This document shows positions 1-10,900 of a DNA stretch of 64,000 bases, piece after piece. The DNA comes from Lactarius indigo (lineage: Eukaryota; Basidiomycota; Agaricomycetes; Russulales; Russulaceae): contig JAFKAC010000003.1 in assembly GCA_025766275.1 (NCBI GenBank), positions 744,001 to 808,000 of the forward strand, given 5' to 3'. The notes under the pieces were generated by a model that made no database searches, was not told the DNA's origin, and worked only from the letters and a program-made list of their open reading frames with translations. The stretch's first letter is position 1. Every line of letters begins with the position of its first letter. The translations under genes were made by a program, and so were the position numbers.

Positions 1-268
1 CAGAACTAGATGATATCATACTGACATCATAATAAGGATAATACCAAGTAAAGAACAAAGGAAAGTACAAAGACGTTATACAACGCAGAGTCCGGATGTA
101 TGATGTCATTAGAAGTACAGTGATGTCATATGTGACACAATGATAAGTCCAGATTGTACAGATCAAATAGTATCTAATCTACAAGTCCTGTATATCTAAT
201 CTAAAGCAGTCCATGCTGCAAGTCCGGTCCGTACGAGCTGCTAAGTGCGCAAGGGTCACTTATCAACA
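1..268 (-). repeat. Copia-1 LTR, 5' part, minus orientation, cut by window edge
   Basis: Read on the minus strand, this begins TGTTGATAAGTGACCC and follows the first part of the LTRs of the full copia at 53145-59517 and the solo LTRs at 12564 and 50688. Shared landmarks are the 'AGTCCGGTCCGTACGAG' region and the paired TGATGTCA/TGACATCA motifs. The LTR terminus is at 268; the rest lies left of the window. It abuts the LTR of a different copia family (269-580), so it is probably an insertion in that LTR. The target duplication (CATAC on this side) cannot be confirmed. Confidence 0.85.
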
Positions 269-580
269 CATACGGTAGTGGGCGTATCATGTCCAGTGAT
301 GAGGAGAAGTCTCATGACTGTCTCAGAAGTGCGAAACACATCAGGTGTGTGTAAAAATGCGATATTGTGGACGCCTTTACTCATCACTTTTGTGCAAATG
401 GACATGGTGGGGCCATAGAGCATAAATATCCTCCTATGTGGAGGGAGGCGAATACAGAACTTCACCCCTCTTCACTTGTGCACACTCTCCCCTCTGAAAC
501 AGTCTCTCAACCTACTGCAAAGGTGAGAACGTCCCTCCTGCGTGCTGTGCTTTAGCCTGTAAGGCTTTTGCTGCACAACA
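269..580 (+). repeat. 3' part of a second copia LTR (family H)
   Basis: This segment ends CTGCACAACA directly before a copia-type primer-binding site and contains a TATA-like CATAAATA near 421, as expected for the promoter and R-U5 part of an LTR. Its 5' part is missing or lies beyond the copia-1 LTR at 1-268. The boundary at 580 is inferred from the primer site, because no second copy of this LTR is in the window. Confidence 0.6.
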
Positions 581-592
581 GGTTATGGGCCC
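581..592 (+). other. Primer-binding site, half-tRNA type
   Basis: GGTTATGGGCCC follows the LTR end directly. It is complementary to the anticodon stem-loop of initiator Met-tRNA (GGGCCCATAACC), the priming mode known from Drosophila copia, which uses a cleaved 5' half of tRNA-iMet. The same 12 bases sit at 53772-53783 in the intact copia. The 365 bases from 593 to 957 form a leader with no recognisable gene. Confidence 0.7.
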
Positions 593-957
593 TGTTATAG
601 GGCTTGCCATTGCACTTCTTGATGAAGTAGCATCCAGTGGTGGCGCACTCATACTATCTGTATCTCCTATGGAAGAACAGATTTGTTATGAGACACAGCG
701 AACAGACCCTGGAAGGCGCCCTGGTTCATAACAGACCCAGTATTGTACTCTAGAGGAGTACACAGACTTGGCCCACTGTCTAACATTGACATGGTCGAGC
801 AGTTCTTTTGGCATAGACTATGGTAGTCTCCAAAGACCAAAGTCTGCAGAGTTTGCTCTGTAGTTGAACAGATTAATGCTGGCTTTATTATTTCACTCAG
901 TATTACGATGAAACTCTGATACTGACGTTCTCAAAGCCAACAGATTTATCACCAACT

Positions 958-2025
958 ATGTCCTCTCAACTTACTGCTCTTGTCCCCGTGTTCGATGGCT
1001 CTAACTGGGCCATCTGGTCGAATGCCATGCAAGCCTTCTTCATGTCCCAAGGACTCTGGGGTTATGTTGATGGTTCTATCCCTCTCGATACAACTGCCAC
1101 CACTGACGTTCAAGCTGCTTGGCGTCGTAGTGATGAGATGGCTAGGGGTAATCTTACCCTTCGTCTCTCTCCTGCGATCCAACAAGCTGTCACTGGTACC
1201 TCCACCCAGGTTCTCTGGAATGCGGTTAAAGATTGCTATGGAGTGGTCTCTTTACCCTGCATCTACAAGGACTTTAAAGAAGCGATTTCTATTCACTTCA
1301 ATCCTAACCAGAACCCTGTCACAACATTTGAGAAGATGGCAGCTGCCTTTTCTCATCTTGGGGCAATAACAGTTGGCACTGGTGCTAATGCTACTATGCT
1401 TGCAATAAAGCCCCCCCTTCAGGCGTTAATCTCCATGTCCGCTCTTCCTCAGAAATGGGAGAATTTAATTCCCATTATCTGTAGTGCCACTGCCACTACG
1501 GATCTCAAACTTGACTCAGTTGCTGCTATAGTCATTGGGCAGTTTGAGACCGAAACTAATCGCAGACAGCATAAGGGTGCTCATAATGCACAGAAGCTTT
1601 CTGCCATTAAGTGCAAGTGCAATAACCCTCGCTTTTCTAAGCAGGGTAATCAGCAGCACCCGCAGCCTTCTACTTCTAATGCCCCCGGCCTGTCTTCCCA
1701 GCAGCAGCCTAACTGGCAGCACAGAGGATGTGGTTCCGACCGTGGCAGAGGAAAAGGGAAAGGCAAAGTGTGTGGCGGCGCTCCCCAGTATTCCCACATA
1801 GCTTCCATTGCTGCACTATCTCCACCTACCTCTCACAAGGTGATCCATATTGGGTCATCTGGGGTCTCTACTCATACAGAAGTCAAATCCTCTACCCCTC
1901 AGAGGTCTCCTGGCTTCTTTCCTTCTGTTAATACTGCTATGACGCTTGCAGAGCAGCTGAATGTACCTGCTACAGTTCAGACTGCAAAGATGCTTGAGCA
2001 GCGCTTCGCCGATGTGGTGTGGTGA
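958..2025 (+). CDS. Copia-type Gag (partial element H)
   Basis: This 355-aa open frame starts at the first ATG after the leader. It begins with the 'LVPVFDGSNWAIWSNAMQAF' segment typical of Ty1/copia Gag in fungi (UBN2 / retrotran_gag_2 type). It continues with the helical Gag region (LWNAVKDCYG, about residues 83-92) and ends in a basic, Gln/Gly-rich tail (GSDRGRGKGKGK). No CCHC knuckle is visible, so RNA binding would rest on the basic tail. No protease, integrase or RT follows: gypsy A's LTR begins 6 bases after the stop. The frame is undamaged, but the element is incomplete here. Its pol could be a separate frame displaced by gypsy A or may be lost. Confidence 0.75.
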   Translation: MSSQLTALVPVFDGSNWAIWSNAMQAFFMSQGLWGYVDGSIPLDTTATTDVQAAWRRSDEMARGNLTLRLSPAIQQAVTGTSTQVLWNAVKDCYGVVSLPCIYKDFKEAISIHFNPNQNPVTTFEKMAAAFSHLGAITVGTGANATMLAIKPPLQALISMSALPQKWENLIPIICSATATTDLKLDSVAAIVIGQFETETNRRQHKGAHNAQKLSAIKCKCNNPRFSKQGNQQHPQPSTSNAPGLSSQQQPNWQHRGCGSDRGRGKGKGKVCGGAPQYSHIASIAALSPPTSHKVIHIGSSGVSTHTEVKSSTPQRSPGFFPSVNTAMTLAEQLNVPATVQTAKMLEQRFADVVW

Positions 2026-2031
2026 ACTCAC

Positions 2032-2717
2032 TGTCACTCAACAGCGAGGGATACGGTTGAAGACAACGGTGGGCAAGGAAGAGACGGAGAGATCGTTGAA
2101 GGGGGTGAAGAGGAGGTGTCTTGGCTTCAAGGAAGATAGTGGTGCACACAGGGTGGGGCACTCGAGGGAGCTTGAGAGGCAAGAGGGAAGATGTCACAAG
2201 TGGACAGTCTGAGGGACTGTCCGATAGATTGCACTAGCTTATATACTACAGGGGGTGGTCTGTACATAGGTTTAGGGCAGGCTTAGGGCCTGTCCATGAG
2301 TGCTGCACAATACTGCAGATTGGAACATTCCAGAGACAAGTTATTAATACTGTCCAATCAGAATAACAGATAAGCATGGTTCGATTGTGCTGCAGTCGAT
2401 GACGCCATATTGCACCATGGTGGTGTGATTCCACAGCAGCTGTGGAACCCGTGATAAGGAACACGTGTTCCTTGTGACTTGGTTGATTATCTTCATTGAT
2501 CAATAAATGATCAACCATTGATTGATACACGTGTGCATGCACATGTGACTTGGAAAGACAGAGTAATCATGTGACACATCACGTGACCGTCGGAGAGCAG
2601 AATTCAAACTCCGATTTCGGATTTCCCCTTTAGGAAGTTGATGACATAAGCCCGGTCCGATCCGGACCAGTCTTTTTAAGCGCCTTGAGTCACAACCGGG
2701 TTTATAGGTTCGTGACA
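2032..2717 (-). repeat. 3' LTR of gypsy A
   Basis: The element end is bounded by TGTCACTC and CGTGACA. On the minus strand it has a TATATAAG promoter motif near 2250. A polypurine tract (minus strand AAAAAGGGGATAC, 2718-2730) lies just inside the element, before the end of its pol frame, and fixes the orientation. The 5 bases before it are CTCAC; the matching duplication is not visible because the other end of A is lost. Confidence 0.75.
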
Positions 2718-2728
2718 GTATCCCCTTT

Positions 2729-5700
2729 TTAACATCGTGCTATTCCACTAGCACTAGTTAACTTTGGTTTAGGGGCACTGGGGTTGGCCTTGTGAAATTG
2801 ACTAACAAGGTCTTGCGCCTGGGTCATTTTGGAGGAGGGGAGCCAGGAGTTTTCAGAGTCAGGATACCCCTTCCACTTGATCAAGTAGAGTATGCCCTTC
2901 TTGTTAGGTGATACCCTGGATTGCAGGACCCTTTCGACTTCATAGTGTTCATCCTCTCCTTGGATGATTTCAGGGGGTGGTCTGGTGAAGTTTGGGCCAT
3001 GCATAGTGTTTTCTTTATATGGAGAAATCAAGGAGTTGTGGAAGACTGGGTGAATGCACCATGTCTTTGGGAGTTGGAGTTTGCAATTGACTCCCCAGGT
3101 GGAAAGGATTTTAGAGGGGCCGTGGCGTCGTGGGGCAAGCTTAGCTTTGGGGTGGGTGGTATGGATGTTGGTCCCTTCCAGCCAGACTAGGTCACCTGTC
3201 TTGAATTTGTGGGAGGGGGTAGGTGTTTTTGATCCTCTCATTACTTCTGCTGCTACTTTGAGGGCTGCAGTCACTTCAGAGTGGATTTGGTTTAGTGCGT
3301 TTAGTCTTTCTTCGGCTGTGGGTATTTTGGTGGTGAAGTGGGTAGGGGGAATGAACTCTGGTTTGTACCCATACCAAACTTCAAAGGGTGATTTGTGGGT
3401 TGCGCTGTGTTGTCGGGCATTGTGCGCAAATTCCATGAATGGGATTAGGTCCACCCAATTGTCTTGTTGGAAGTTGCAGAAGATGTGAAGGTATTGTTCA
3501 AGTTCTTGATTGACATGTTTGGTTTCTCCATCGGTTTGTGGGTGGAAGGCTGTAGATAACATGGATTTGACTCTGAGTTTGTTCCAGATTTCTTGCATGA
3601 CCTTTGATGCAAATTGGGGGCCTCTGTCAGATATGACTTGTCGAGGTAGTCTGGTACGTCTCCAGACATTTTCAAGGTAGAGTTGGGCTGTTTTGTCTGC
3701 AGTGATGGTCTTGTGGCAAGGGGAGATGACTATGGCTTTACTGAGTCGATCAACTACTATGAATAGTGAGTCATAGTTGTGGGATAGGGGAAGGTCAGTG
3801 ATGAAGTCCATTGTGATGGTTCCCCATATTTCTTCAGGTACTGCATTTGGTTGCAGGGGTACTTGGGTATGTGGTTTGATTTTAGTGGCTTGGCATGTGG
3901 CGCAACCATTGACATAGGTTTTAACAAATGTTGATATGCCTGGCTACCAGAAGTCTCAAGATATTAACTCGTAGGTCTTCCATCGCCCTGGGTATCCTGT
4001 GGCAATGTGGTCGTGATATGTTTTAACAATGTCTCTTCGTAGGTTGTCATCTTTGGGAACATAGACTTGTCCTTTGAATAAGATAATGCCATCTTCTAAG
4101 TTCCACTCTTCTAGACCCTTAGCTAAGGATCGAGGGCCATTTTTTAGAAGAGATTCTAGGGCCATGCTGACTTCCTTGTCGTAGGTCTGGGTGTTTTTGA
4201 TACATTGTCGGAGGGTGGTATCTCCTTGAATGGTTACTGCAGTTCTTTGTACTGCGTTGATGGAAAAATATTTTGTGTCTAGGAGTACTCGCTTTTCATC
4301 TTCATCTGCTATCCCCTTTTTATGATCTGGACGCTGAGACAGTGCATCAGACTTATTCTGTGCACCAGGTTTGTGGATGATGATGAACTGGAAACGAGAG
4401 AGGAATAAGGCCCATCAGGCCTGATGGCGGGAGAGCTTTTGTTTAGTGGTAAAATAGACAAGGTTTCCGTGGTCGGACCAAATCTCAGTAACATCATCCC
4501 ATCCTTCCAGGTAGTGGCGGAAGGCATGCAAGGCATGAATGATAGCGAGAAGTTCCTTGTCACAGATTTTGTAGTGTCATTCAGCAGGAAGGAGGGATTT
4601 CGATAGGAAGGCAATGGGGTGCCACCGTTGTAAGGCATCCAGTTGCTCAAGGATAGCGCCAGTGGCAAAATCACTTGCATCGGTAATGAGGTGAAAAGGT
4701 TTGGAGTGGTCAGGTAGGGCAAGGACGGGAGCTTTAGTGAAGCATTCAATCAGGGTGTGGAAAGCATTTTCCGCCGCAGTACCCCAAGAAAAGGGAACAT
4801 CTTTCTTGGTGAGGTCGAATAGGGGGCGTGTGATGGTGGAATAGTCTTTGATAAAACGATGGTAGAAGTTGCAGAAGCCGAGGAAGGCCTGTACCTGCTT
4901 AACAGTACGTGGGGTGGGCCACTGAGTGATACCAGCAACTTTTGCAGGGTCCATGGAGACTTGGCCATTGGAAATGATGATTCCAAGGTATTCAACTGAG
5001 GTTTGTGTGAAGGTACACTTTTCAGGTTTCAGGTAGAGGTTGTGGTGTTCCAGTCGTTGAAGTACTTAGTGTGTCAACACTGTAAGGGAGGTGATATCTT
5101 CCGTGGAGATCAAGATGTCATCAAGGTAGACTACTACATGTCCATCGTTGATCAAGGATTCGAAGATTTGGTTCATGAAGGTTTGAAAGGTTGCTGGGGC
5201 ATTGCAGAGACCAAAGGTCATTACAGTGGGTTCAAAGAGTCCTAGGGATGTTTTGAAGGCTGCCTTGTATTCATCGCCTTTGCAGATGCGGATGTTGTTG
5301 TATCCCCAACAGATGTCTAGTTTGGTGAAATAATGTGCACCATGAAGTTTGTCAATAAGTTCAGGAATGAGAGGGAGTGGAGCTGCATTTTTGATAGTGA
5401 TATCATTAAGGGCATGGTAGTCTTGTACTGGTTGGAGTTTGCCATCCTTCTTGTTGACAAAGAAGAAAGGGGAGGCCATGGGTGACTTAGATGGTCGAAT
5501 GTAACCTTTCTTCAGGTGCTTGGAAATATACTCTTTGAGGGCATCGGATTCCTTGGGTGTAAGTCGATAAATGCCACAATTCTTTATAGTGGCTCCTGGT
5601 TTGAGATCAATGGTGTGATCCCACGGTTGATGTTGGGGTAGTCGGTGGGACGCAGTTTTACTGAATACCTTGATGTAACATTGGAAATGACTTGGGATAT

Positions 5701-6115
5701 GGTCAGTGGAAGGCTTGGGTGCAGTGCATGCTGCTATCTTGGTGCTTGTCGTTACTTTTGCTTGAATTGTGAGATGGTTGTACTTGTGAAAGCTGTGGAT
5801 CCACAGCCAGGGTTCGTAGGCGTCTTGGATAAAGGTAGGTTCCAGAGGTTCGATTTCTTCATTTGTGGGGAGACAGGTTTCTTGGTTAGGGTCAAGTTCA
5901 AGGATGTTAATAGTTGTGTGTCGCGTTTGTGGTGTCTTTGAAGAGATGATGACCGCAGAGGAAGATAAGGTGCAGGTCTTTGGGCATCTGGTGAAGGCTA
6001 TCCTTGGTTGAAGCCAATCAATTTCTGGGTTATGTGCTTGGAGCCAATCTGTTCCTAAGATTATATTGTGCTCCCCTAGAGTAGTTGCGTAAAGCTCCAC
6101 AGTTTCATCATGGTA
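2729..6115 (-). pseudogene. Gypsy A pol polyprotein (decayed)
   Basis: On the minus strand the order is: protease C-terminal part (ILGTDWLQAHNPEIDW), RT with KLDICWGYNNIRI and the catalytic YLDD near 5114-5125, RNase H (LITDASDFATGA), an integrase zinc region ending CATCQA near 3885, the integrase core (MDFITDLPLSHNYDS, about 3740-3811), a Gly-Pro-Tyr-type module, and a chromodomain at about 2850-2970 (EVERVLQSR ... YLIKWKGYPDSENSW). It is broken by several stops. Two are TGA where relatives have Arg (near 4420 and 4575), one is TAG replacing a Trp of the WWPG motif near 3943, and one is TAA near 5068. The protein was an LTR-retrotransposon polyprotein; this copy cannot make it whole. RT keeps YLDD, unlike elements C, D and E. 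Confidence 0.85.
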
Positions 6116-6418
6116 TGTTATGCCACTACAGGGGCGTAAGGTACGACCTGTACCAAGCTAGTCAAGTCATGGTAGCGCAAGCTCCAAGGCCTGGCTTCAG
6201 TAAGATGATGCACAAGGATCACAAGGACGCTAGTCACTTGGATCGTAGAGGAAGGCTAAGACTCGAAGGTCTAGCAAAGGCAAGGGGGTTCTTGAGACAA
6301 GGGGCAGCGCAAAGGTGTCCATCTTTAGACAAGTGTAGTATTACACAAGAAGTCTAGTCTACCGTACAAGCTAGGTGTGACTAGGGTTAAATAGAGGCTA
6401 TGCTGTATGGTCGTCACA
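6116..6418 (-). repeat. LTR-like fragment of an unassigned gypsy family
   Basis: Read on the minus strand the segment ends ACGCCCCTGTAGTGGCATAACA, similar to the 3' ends of the LTRs of E and B (GGGCGTAACA, GGAGCATAACA). It has a CTATTTAA TATA-like motif near its other end, so much of U3 would be missing. It truncates gypsy A on the left. The bases at 6425-6439 (TGGCGCCATCGCTGG) resemble a plus-strand primer-binding site, so a plus-strand reading as the 5' LTR of B cannot be excluded. However, it does not match B's 3' LTR. Confidence 0.4.
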
Positions 6419-6690
6419 AATAGATGGCGCCATCGCTGGTTTAAGGAATAAAGGGATAGGCATAAAGAGAACAAAGCATAGATATATCAGGGACAAAGGG
6501 GGAATCACACGGGGTTGCGTGTGGATGGGAACAAGTTGGAAACTAGCACATGTCGAACTTTATCAGAAGGGAACATCGATAAGTAGGGCGCACGATAGGA
6601 ACCGGATAATTGTAAAGTCCACATAATCATACAGGGCTTGTATAGTATAGGGAAGGGAACAATAGTATGTGAAAGAACGAGTCCAAGGAA
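6419..6690. other. Unassigned leader-like sequence before gypsy B gag
   Basis: No open frame of interest or repeat was recognised. It runs into the Pro/Gly-rich start of the B gag without a visible boundary, so part of it may be B's untranslated leader. Confidence 0.4.
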
Positions 6691-7890
6691 AATCGTAACA
6701 CAGAGGACCTGGATTTGGAGGATTCCCCAGAGGATTCCCAGGAGGACCACCAGGGGGAGGACACCCCAGAGGAGGACTACCAGGTGCAGGTCCCGTTGTT
6801 CCCCCTCCAAATAGTAAACTAGCTGGTGAAGCACCCACAGTATTCAATGGAGAACATGCGAAAGTCGAAGCGTTTCTCACTCAATGGCACATTTACTGGG
6901 GTATGAATACGGACGAAGGCATCATGGCCACACCATACCGACGAGCCCTCCTCTTCCTATCATATATCAAGGGTGTCAACGTCAGCGAATGGGTGTTGGC
7001 AATGCTCACCTGGCTCAATGGTCAAATACAAGCAGGAATACTCCGAACGAGCAAAGGACTGTGGAACAAAGTCACGCGTAGCTTCATGCAGCGCTTCAGA
7101 AACACGATGGAACAAGAGCAAGCCCAATACGAATTAAAAAAGGGACTCAAAATGATTGGGGGCAATCTAGATGAGTATTGCACCCAATTCGAACAACTAG
7201 TGCGACGCACACATTATTGGCTTCATGACCCCCAGACACTCGACCTATTTGCAAGCAGATTACCCACTGACTTGTACTCCAAAGTATACACCCTTGACTC
7301 CCCACAAAACTATCGCGAGTGGAAAGAGGTGGCCACTACCTGCCAACAACAATATATGCATCTCAAAGCCATGCTCAACAAGGGAGCACCACAGAAACAG
7401 GAAAGGTCGCAAGTGCAACGACAATGCCCTTGGCAAGGACCACCAAGAAGCTCCTGGCAACCCAGAAACCTCCCATGAGACCCAAACGCGATGGACACAT
7501 CCGCGGATCGCATTAGAGGGCAATTAACAGGAGCGGAAGACATACTCGCTCCTCGCCCCCCATATCGACCTTGAGGAGGATTCCTACAAAGAGGGGGAGG
7601 ACGTAATAACCAAAGGCCAGTCACTTGTTACAATTGTGGAAAGGACGGACACATGGCCTGTGATTGCAGACAACCATGAAGGGATTATCAATCCCAAGCA
7701 TCCACTAGCCAGTATATCGACACCGACTATCATCAACAAGAACCCAAAGTCGCTACCAGGGCGGTTCAAGAAGTACCCCCTCAACAGCGCGCCAGTGACT
7801 GGCTTAACGGAGTAGCAGGAGAATCGGACGACGTCAAAGATATTATCCTCCAACAGTTGTGGAAGAAGGAGGGTTTTCAGGATGCCTGAA
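6691..7890 (+). pseudogene. Gypsy B gag
   Basis: A Pro/Gly-rich N-terminus leads into a retrotransposon Gag domain (FLTQWHIYWGMN ... LLFLSYIKG ... RFRNTMEQEQAQ), then a CCHC zinc knuckle CYNCGKDGHMACDC at about 7630-7671, and ends LWKKEGFQDA. Element F's Gag has the same order and similar wording. Three in-frame TGA codons (7476-7478, 7572-7574, 7677-7679) stand where an Arg would fit, consistent with CGA to TGA. The start codon is not certain because the N-terminal region is low complexity. Gag would have packaged the element's RNA into virus-like particles. Confidence 0.8.
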
Positions 7891-7929
7891 CCCATTGGCC
7901 TGGGTGAGGGCAGTCAATTGTAACAGTGT

Positions 7930-10900
7930 AATCATGACTCGCTATCGTTCAATGAGAGTCCCAGTATCGATTCACACCAGTTACACAATGGCCGACATAT
8001 GAGCATTAGTCGACTCAGGAGCAACCCACTGCTTCATGAGACCCTCCTTTGTCAAAAGGATGGGGTTTGGGACCAAACCGCTAGATGTCCCAAAGAAGAT
8101 ATGGAATATTGATAATACCGAAAAAAAGTCAGGGCATATCACCCATTATGTTGATGTGGATGTGCAAACTAAAGGAATTAATAAGGAAATACGCTTCCTC
8201 ATCACAGACATAGGGGACAAAGACGTCGTATTGGGATACCCATGGCTCGCCATATACGACCCTCACATCAAATGGTCGCAAGCAGCCATACACGAAGCAA
8301 TGCTCCCCATTATCATCCGGTCCGTAAACCCCTGTATTGAATGAATTACACCCATAGTGGCAGCCTCCTCGGTACAGGATGATGAGTATGAAATTGTACA
8401 CTCCTGCGTCATCACTGACGAACAATGACAACAATTCGAAGAGGACTGTCGAATCAGGGCGACAGCCATGGACCTCACCATCACTGCCCACCAATATGTC
8501 ACCAAAGCTGAGTTACCCCCCAAATATCGAGAATTTGAATGCCTCTTCAGTGAAGAAGTGTCGGACAGGTTTCCTCCCAGTAGACCCTGGGATCATGCGA
8601 TTGAATTCAAACCAGGGACAGCTGACGCCATTGACTGCAAAATATACCCGATGACTCAAGAAGAAGACAAGAAGTTACGAGAATGGATAGACGAACAGCT
8701 AAAGAAAGGGTACATAAGGCCCTCCAAATCCCCGTATGTGTCGTCTTTCTTCTTCATCAAAAAGAAGGATGGAAAACTACAGCCGGTACAGGACTACCGG
8801 AAGATCAACGCAGTCACCATTCGCAATCAATATCCCCTCCCTCTCATTTCTGACCTCATCACAGATCTAAGCAATGCCCATATTTACACCAAACTTGACG
8901 TCAGGTGGGGGTATAACAATATATGCATCAAGGAAGGAGATGAAGAGAAAGCGGCGTTCAAAATGCGATACGGACTATTCGAGCCTACGGTGATGTTTTT
9001 CGGCCTAACCAACTCCCCTGCAATGTTCCAGGCCATGATGAACTTCATATTTAGGGATATCATGGCAAAACATGAAGCACGTGGGACGGTTATCAGAGTC
9101 TACATGGATGACATTGGCATCGCCACTGGACTCACACATTTGCTAAACGATCACATTGAAGCAGTCAAAGACGTCCTCCGTGTATCAGCAGAGCACGATC
9201 TCTATTACAAACTCGAAAAATGCCTCTTCCACTCCCCGTGCATGGATTACCTGGGGGTAATCCTTGAAAAGGGGGTGACACACATGGACCCTGTCAAAAT
9301 TTCCAGCATCAAGGACTGGCCTATGCCAACCAAAGTTAAGGATGTCTGCTCGTTTCTTGGATTTTGCAATTTTTATCGACCTTTTATATGAGGCTTCACA
9401 ACCAAGGCACAACCACTCAACAAACTCACACGAAAAGACATCAAATGGCACTGGGGAACCAAAGAAGAAAAGGCATTTCAAGACCTCAAAGCCCTCATCA
9501 CCAGTGAACCCATCCTAGCACATCCCGATCTCGCCCAACAATTTGAGTTGGAGGTTGACGCGTCGGGTTTTGCAACTGGGGCGGTCCTCCTTCAGCACAA
9601 AGGAGATGGCAAATGACACCCCATTGGTTATTACTCATCCACCCTCAATGAAGCAGAATGGAATTATGACATCTATGACCTCAAACTCCTGGCAATTGTC
9701 AAAGCTTTCTGCCATTGGAGACCTCTCTTAGCAGGCTCCCCCCACAAGATCAAAGTCTTCTCCGACCATCTTAACTTACAATACTGGAAGTCGCTGCAGA
9801 AGATTAGCCGACGCATTGCCAGGGAAGTACTCGAACTCTCTGAGTACGACTTTGAAATTCATCACATCAAAGGAACTTCCAACGGACGCGCCGACACACT
9901 GTTGTGAAGACCAGACTACGACCAGGGAGAACATGACAACGAAGGGGTAATGGTACTACCAGAAAGCGTCTTCATGCGTGCCAACACCCTGGAAGAACCA
10001 CGAAACCTCCATGGGAGACAGGAGATTCTACCAGTAGAAATGACTCCGGAGCACCCCATTTATGAACAAGACACAGCTAAGTTGAGGCCTTGGGTTGACG
10101 CACATAAACTAAAGGACATTGAGGGAACATGGTATAAAGATGGACGTTGAGTGGTCACCGGCGGCATCCATGACAAACGCACCATCATCACAGCACACCA
10201 CGACTCTCCTGTATATGGTCATCCGGGCATTAAACGCACCCTCCAACTGATGGAGCAACATTACTGGTGGCCACAGATGAAAAATGACATCATGGATTAT
10301 GTAAAGGGGTGCGTGGAATGCCAATGACACAAAGTCAACCTCCACCCCATTCGAGCGCCTCTGCAACCCATCTATCCCAAGCCAGAAGCCCTACCATTCG
10401 AGACTATCGCAGTGGACTTTATCACCAAACTCCCCACATCCCGCGGCTACGACTCCATTCTAACTATAACAGATCACAATTGCACCAAAGCCGCTGTCTT
10501 TATCCCCTGTCATGAAGAAATAACCACTGAAGGAACAGCCGCTCTGTATGTGTCCCACGTCTTTCCACGATTTGGACTCCCTTTGCGTGTTATCAGCGAT
10601 TGAGACCCACAATTTGCATCAAAGTTCATGCGAGAGATATGCAAGATCCTTGGCATCAGCCAAAACATCTCAACCGCTTATCACCCCAGGACCGATGGCC
10701 AATCAGAACAAACAAATCAGTGGCTGGAACAATACCTCCGCTTTTGGGTAAATGAGCGACAGGACAATTGGGTCCGATATCTACCAATGGCAGAATTCAC
10801 GCACAATAACTGGCCAAACAAGACCACGCAGGAATCCCCCTTCTTCCTCTTATCGGGGTACAACCCCCGCACTGATTGGACCGATAGGCCATCCCCCATC

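Larger units (their letters stand above)
2032..6115 (-). mobile_element. Ty3/gypsy element A, 5'-truncated
   Basis: A minus-strand LTR retrotransposon retains its 3' LTR, polypurine tract and most of pol (protease C-terminus, RT, RNase H, integrase, chromodomain). The order of domains is that of Ty3/gypsy. It is inserted immediately after the copia Gag frame. Its gag, most of the protease and the 5' LTR are missing, because the reading frame stops abruptly at an unrelated LTR-like terminus at 6116. Confidence 0.85.

Noticed and set aside
7476..10603. The possibility that TGA is recoded as Arg or another residue, since all stops in gypsy B are TGA
   Set aside because: Copia-1 and cargo gene frames end normally at TAG or TGA, intact frames do not use internal TGA, and CGA to TGA mutation explains the pattern.
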